From: Blastocystis hominis
Taxonomy: Eukaryota > Sar > Bigyra > Opalinata > Blastocystidae
Reading direction: 5' to 3'
NCBI RefSeq assembly: GCF_000151665.1
Contig: NW_013171820.1
Location: 62,001-126,000, forward strand
DNA: 64,000 nt
Of the stretch, positions 59,885-64,000 are shown piece after piece (the first letter of the stretch is position 1; each line of letters begins with the position of its first letter). The position numbers were made by a program, and so were the translations under genes. Under the pieces are notes generated by a model. The model saw only the letters and a program-made list of their open reading frames with translations. It was not told where the DNA came from and did no database searches.

Positions 59885-59949
59885 GGATAAAGAGGGAGGG
59901 AAAGGAAAGAGAGAGAAGTAGGAAATGAGTCTATGAATCAATGAAACTT

Positions 59950-60345
59950 ACAGTGAATGAATTGAATGAATCATAATACAATCCACAATCCATTCTTCAA
60001 ATGATTCTCTCCTTTACAACCATTCAATTCAATCTTTCCATTCAATTCATTCAATTCATTCAATTCATTCAATTTATTCAATTCATTCAATTCATTCAAT
60101 TCATTCAATTCATTCAATTCATTCAATTCATTCAATTCATTCAATTCATTCAATTCATTCAATTCATTCAATTCATTCAATTCATTCAATTCATTCAATT
60201 CATTCAATTCAATTCAATTCAATTCAATTCAATTCAATTCATTCAATTCATTCAATTCATTCATTCATTCATTCATTCATTCATTCATTCATTCAATTCA
60301 TTCATTCATTCATTCATTCAATTCATTCAATTCATTCAATCAGTC
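59950..60345. repeat. TTGAATGAA satellite, copy 2 (intergenic)
   Basis: About 330 nt (60020-60345) of ATTCAATTCATTCAATTC repeat, with blocks reduced to AATTC (60205-60240) and ATTC (60258-60320). It lies between the convergent Pcf11-like and NUF2-like genes. Same family as the 533-nt intron array, in the opposite orientation. ORFs over it (QFIQFIQFI, NELNELNEL) are artefacts. Confidence 0.95.
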
Positions 60346-60384
60346 TATCCACACATATTCCACTCCATTTTCCAATCTCTTTCA

Positions 60385-60392
60385 AACAAACA
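60385..60392 (-). terminator. TGTTTGTT poly(A)-site motif overlapping the open NUF2 frame
   Basis: Exact octamer on the minus strand lying inside the still-open NUF2 reading frame. Cleavage 3 nt before it, after TG, followed by A-tailing would give TGA. Confidence 0.7.
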
Positions 60393-60395
60393 CTC

Positions 60396-61949
60396 CACAC
60401 CATCGCCATCAAACTACTCTGATATCGCTTCGCCTTCTCCACCAGCTCCTTCACCATTACTTCCCTCGCCGCAATCTTCTTCTCCCACTCCGCCTTCACC
60501 GCTTCGATCTTCCCTTCACTCCCTTTTTCCTCCCCTACTTCTCTCTCCACCTCCGCAATCCCGCGTCTCTCCGCTTCGCACGCTTCCTCCGCTTCTTCGC
60601 TCGCCTCCTTCGCTTCCTTCGCTTCGCGACGCAGCCCTTCGATTTGCTCCGCCTTCGCGCGCTCCTCGTTCGCCACGCGCACGCGCAGATCGTCCAACTC
60701 GCTCTGAAACCGCTGCGCCTGCAATTGGAGTTTCTACCGTTCCACAGTTTCCACAGTTTCCACCTTTTTCTCAATGGTTTTATCGGTGAGCTGCTGTTTC
60801 AAGTCGCGGATCTGCTGCTTTAGTGTTTCGATTTGTGTCTCCAACTCATTCCTAAAATCGAGCTGTTTTTTTATTTCCTCCAGTCGCTCCACAACTCCCC
60901 CCAATTTCTATGGAATAACCGCGGGACATCGCTACGGTGGAAGCCTGGCTCATAATCGCGGATTGGGATTGGAGGTCGGTCAGCTGATTGCTCAGCGTTC
61001 GACATTCCGCCGTGAAACGCGCGTATTTTTCGCGGTTATCGACCACTTCTTGCTGCCATTTGATTGGACGCTGTGAGTTCTACTTTGAGTTTCCGCGGGG
61101 AAAGAACGATTTGGCTGCTTAGTGTTTCGTACGTTTCGTTTTCTTCTTTGATTTGTGTTTCGAGTTGTTGCTTGCAGTGAGGAGTTTCATCGATCATTAC
61201 GATGGTGCGCGTGATCTCGCGTGTTTCGATTCGAATAGAGTTTCCTATCTCTTTGAGTCGCTGCTGCTCGAGATTTAAACGCTCGATTTCCTCCTCTAAG
61301 CCTTTGTTCGTTTCTTTCTGATGCACAATGATGTCGCGATCGTACTGCTTTTTCGCTCTACATATCGAAATAAACAAATTTTAAATTACTCCAGAGCGTC
61401 GCGTGTGGTTTGCTTCAGTCGAATGTCAATTTCGGTCCGACGTATCTTTTCGGTCAGTTCATTCTAGTTGAAAAACGAATTATGTAAGTAAATCTACTTT
61501 ACGAGTTCGGTAGGGTTGCAATTCTAGCACGATTTGGTCAGAAAAGCTAATGAAGTTTATAGCGGCGCTAATCAATTGCCGAAATCTTGCTCCCGTTGGT
61601 TGCAATAGATCAGATAGAGAGAAATCGTAGACGCAACAGGTTTCCATGAAACCCTTTCTATTGAGTGAATCATCCGAAATAAACGTTACAAAGGCTCAAA
61701 GGCATTGATAGCAACCAATATCGTAGAGTATCCATCAAGTGAGTACTTTTTTGCTGTATCTCGGTCAAATGATGTGATTTCGTCAGATGGAATGCCGGAG
61801 CAGACGCTCATAAATTGAACCAGTACCTCAGCAATCTTGGCCGGTTTGGGACTGTTGATTTCCTCAATCTCCAACGGAATATTGAGTTGTTTCATCACAT
61901 TCACGATTTCATTGTCCTTTAAAATCGGAAACGAGTACTTATCATCCAT
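60396..61949 (-). CDS. NUF2: Kinetochore protein NUF2-like
   Basis: Starts at ATG 61949: MDDKYSFPILKDNEIVNVMK and LNIPLEIEEINSPKPAKI are the NUF2 calponin-homology start. A 32-nt intron then joins to KGFMETCCVYDFSLSDLLQP, GARFRQLISAAINFISF and EKIRRTEIDIRLKQTTRDAL. Long coiled coils follow (LEEEIERLNLEQQRLKEIG, CRTLSNQLTDLQSQSAIM, EEAEEACEAERRGIAEVERE). NUF2 pairs with NDC80 to attach microtubules. No stop codon occurs before a TGTTTGTT motif at 60385-60392: the frame there reads ATG GTG TG|G AGT. Cleavage after TG plus poly(A) would make TGA at 60396. The next genomic stop, TGA 60332, lies beyond the motif. Confidence 0.88.
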
Positions 61950-61989
61950 CCCTCAAACAAAAATTTGAAATGTTTTCTCTCCTTTCTCC

Positions 61990-61997
61990 AACAAACA
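61990..61997 (-). terminator. TGTTTGTT poly(A)-site motif overlapping the open CCCH-gene frame
   Basis: Exact octamer on the minus strand. The open frame reads CGA T|TG GGT just before it, so cleavage after T plus A-tailing would give TAA. Confidence 0.7.
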
Positions 61998-62002
61998 ACC
62001 CA

Positions 62003-63299
62003 ATCGTATTATTCCTTCATAATCCGCATCAACTCTTCCATTTCTACACATCAATCCATTCCACCAACAATCACCATCCGGATCATCTTCCTCCTCCTCC
62101 TCCTCTTCTTCTTCTTCCTCTTCCTCTTCATTTTCATTTTCATTTTCATTTTCATTTTCATTTTTCTCTTCATTCTCTTGTTCATTCTTCACTTTCTCCT
62201 CCTCCTCCGCTTCTTCTTTTCGTTTTTCTTCGTTCTTCGCTTCTTCCTTCATCCCCGCGGTTATCCCCGTCTCCATCCCCGCGGTTATCTCCACCTCTTC
62301 CTGCTGCTTCGCCTCCCCCTCCCTTTTTGCCGCCAAAATTTCGGCGCGGGATCGCACATGCAGCTCCGGTCCTTCCCGCGCCCGCTTCGCCTGATGCCCC
62401 GCGGCAAACCGCGAAACGCCCTGCTTCGCCTGCTGCGCCGCGCGCTCCAGTTCCGCGGGGGAGCGCGTTTGGCGGGGCTCGAAGCCGAGCGGGTCCAGGG
62501 ACGCGTTGGCGCCGTCGATCACGCGAAGCGGTTTTGCCGCCAAATTTTTGGCGGCAAACGAGGAGGACGAAGTCGCCGCTGACCGCTTGAGGGACGTGGA
62601 AACCGGGGAAACCGGGGAAACGGTGGACATGGAGGTAGGAGGCTTCGCTCCATTTGGTTGAGGTTTAAAGGTGGAAACTGGAGAAACTGGGGAAACGGAG
62701 GTCTGGGACGTGGAAGTGGCGGCGGTGGGGAGGATGTGGAGGAAGGGGCAATTGTCGCCGTTCTTGCAGCATCCCCGCTTGAAAAAGGCGCATTCTCTTT
62801 GCATGGGCTGCGGCTGGGGCGCGTAGGGATGTGGATAATGGTAGGGATATGGCTTGGGATAGGGTTTGGGATGAGGGGCGGTGGGCTGTGCGTAACAAGG
62901 AACAAAAAACAAAACCAAGGATGTTAAATGAATAAAAGGGCACTCGGGATCGAAACACTCTCCACGGAGGTATTTCACGCAGAGGATATTGATATTTCGT
63001 ACCTTTGGGTTATGACGGAATTTGCAGCTGTCTCCCTACGCAATAGTAAGCAATTCGTTCAAACAGACAAAACCTATCAAACTTACTTTTAAACAACCGG
63101 TTGTTAAGAAGTACCAGCAATCATGGACTTCCGGTTTCGTTGCTGCCTCTCCATTCGTATCTCCAGTCACAACAGCAGTCGTCTAGGGAAAATGAGCTCC
63201 TCCACTCCTCAGCAATTATTCCACTCAATCACTTCAAGGAAATTCACTTACACTTTGATCAGAAGGGTTATTATTGGTTGTAGGTGGAAGATCAGACAT
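62003..63299 (-). CDS. Triple CCCH zinc-finger RNA-binding protein
   Basis: Starts at ATG 63299 (MSDLPPTTNNNPSDQS). After introns of about 70 and 50 nt it shows CCCH finger 1 (CWYFLTTGCLKGDSCKFRH), finger 2 (CVKYLRGECFDPECPFIH) and, after a 30-nt intron, finger 3 (CAFFKRGCCKNGDNCPFLH). The rest is low complexity: Pro/Tyr-rich, a PVSPVST repeat, a central ERAAQQAKQGVSRFAAG block, and a C-terminal acidic run of Glu and Asn-Glu repeats ending DDPDGDCWWNGLM. Such proteins act in mRNA processing or poly(A) control. There is no stop before the TGTTTGTT motif; the frame reads CGA T|TG GGT, so cleavage after T would give TAA at 62003. The genomic stop at 61953 lies past the motif, 3 nt from the NUF2 ATG. 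Confidence 0.8.
62131..62163. repeat. Hexanucleotide ATTTTC microsatellite in coding sequence
   Basis: Five to six copies of a 6-nt unit (GAAAAT on the coding strand) code for the Asn-Glu repeat of the CCCH protein; a GAG/GAA run coding for Glu adjoins it. Length variation would change tail length without shifting frame. Confidence 0.8.
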
Positions 63300-63419
63300 T
63301 GCTAGCAATATATCAAATTAAAACAAACCAATCTTGCAGCTACAAAGCCCTATTGTGTAGAGAAAGGCCAAATTTGCCTAAAACTAAGGGGCCATTTCAT
63401 CATTTAGGACCCTATTTCT

Positions 63420-63427
63420 AACAAACA
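63420..63427 (-). terminator. TGTTTGTT poly(A)-site motif of the LARGE-like gene
   Basis: Exact octamer 6 nt after the stop at 63434-63436. Confidence 0.75.
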
Positions 63428-63433
63428 TAACTA

Positions 63434-64000
63434 TCACTTAGATTTAAAAAATGTATAGGACAAATCTTTAAGATCGTTGCAAATAGGCAAAATCTTAGTG
63501 TTGTTGCGATAGTAGTTTTTCACTTGGTCCATATACGCGTAACACACAATCGACATATCCGATTTATCTTTTTCCGTATTATACTTATCAAAAATCTGCC
63601 TGTACAGCGAGCTACCTTCAATCCCTTCCCTCATTCTTACTCATGATGAACCACGTCGGTAGCGAAGCCATCGCTCGGCAAATAGAACGAATAGCCTTGG
63701 AATCGCAAGTGATCTGAATATTGCACTTTATTACACCCATAATTGATAAATCGTTCATCATACAACAGCGTTGAGGCAGAGTTCCGTAGCATCATATAAC
63801 TACGCATTTCACACACTCCATACCATCCATACGGTTCTTGAAATCGAGTCGAATAACAATTCAATCGCATCACCGACCGCGCCGGCGCATCGACCCACAC
63901 TTTCGTTGCATACAACTACACGTAATTCCACACAGTAATATTAAAAAAACATGTGTTCGCGAGAGCGGCTTCTTCAAACTGCATCGCTGCTCTCGAATGC
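63434..64000 (-). CDS. C-terminal part of a LARGE/GT49-type glycosyltransferase, apparent frameshift
   Basis: Runs off the window on the 5' side. The exon from about 63915 carries the GT49 (LARGE/B4GAT1) C-terminal pattern: EPYGWYGVCEMRSYMML, LLYDERFINYGCNKVQYSDH and LRFQGYSFYLPSDGFATDVVHHE. The conserved end (H at the last HH) is intact. Directly after VVHHE the frame hits TAA (63637-63639). A one-base shift opens the rest (REGIEGSSLYRQIFDKYNTE to FFKSK, stop 63434-63436), so either a frameshift mutation or a sequence error lies at about 63635. Upstream, a ~35-nt intron (about 63916-63950) seems to link to a segment reading AAMQFEEAALANT. GT49 enzymes extend matriglycan-like or poly-LacNAc glycans in the Golgi. 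Confidence 0.7.

Noticed and set aside
60001-60789. Plus-strand ORF QFIQFIQF and minus-strand NELNELNEL ORF
   Set aside because: Both are translations of the intergenic satellite; the plus ORF runs on antisense to NUF2.

Overview
The window is nuclear DNA from a small-genome protist, most probably Blastocystis or a close stramenopile relative. Three signs support this. First, nearly every gene is cut by tiny introns of 26-37 nt (mode 30-31) that start with GT and usually end in TAG. Removing them restores reading frames and known domains, and in many genes the spliced length comes out as an exact number of codons. Second, many genes carry the octamer TGTTTGTT a few to about 45 nt after the coding end, the poly(A)-site motif described for Blastocystis. 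Third, at least two genes (NUF2-like and a CCCH zinc-finger gene) reach this octamer with no genomic stop codon, so the stop seems to be made by polyadenylation. The species call is inference from these features; no rRNA gene is present.

Layout. 0-5.7 kb is AT-rich: a partial unknown gene, a GT61-type glycosyltransferase (+), a DUF1647-type glycosyltransferase-like type II membrane protein (-) and a probable membrane protein (+). 5.7-13 kb (-): casein kinase 1, a sparse 1.6 kb stretch, an i-AAA/FtsH metalloprotease with a presequence, and elongation factor 1-beta with an unusual Cys-rich N-terminus. 13.5-18.7 kb: a TKL-like kinase with a novel N-terminal domain and an 8-nt exon, a ubiquitin-like/LRR-like protein (-), and dynein light chain LC8 (+). 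18.7-23.6 kb (-): a 1606-aa secreted mosaic protein with three discoidin-like domains, long Thr/Pro mucin tracts, a sushi-like module and a papain fold that has lost its catalytic residues. 24-29.2 kb (+): a Vti1-type SNARE, an AAK1/GAK-type kinase, a SURP/CID/RS splicing-type factor and an ER thioredoxin. 29.4-38.8 kb: a two-RRM protein (-), an ING PHD protein, exocyst Sec8, ESCRT-II Vps22 (-) and a DDX3/Ded1 helicase. 39-43.2 kb: an AT-rich MORN-repeat region, a PP2C phosphatase (-) and an unknown gene (-). 43.5-56.1 kb: a 12.5 kb giant SPRY/UBA/HECT ubiquitin ligase. 56.2-59.8 kb (+): a type I membrane protein, a TPR-thioredoxin protein and a Pcf11-like 3'-end factor. 60-64 kb (-): NUF2, a three-CCCH protein and the C-terminal part of a LARGE-type glycosyltransferase with an apparent frameshift.

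Most genes are housekeeping: signalling, vesicle tethering and fusion (Vti1, Sec8, Vps22), RNA processing and 3'-end formation, protein folding and turnover, kinetochore. Glycosyltransferases at both ends and the mucin-like mosaic protein point to surface or secreted glycoprotein biology. Three tandem-repeat families stand out: a 24-bp minisatellite in a 435-nt intron, a TGAATTGAATGAAT-type satellite in a 533-nt intron, after NUF2 and inside a HECT-ligase exon, and the Thr/Pro codon repeat of the mosaic protein.
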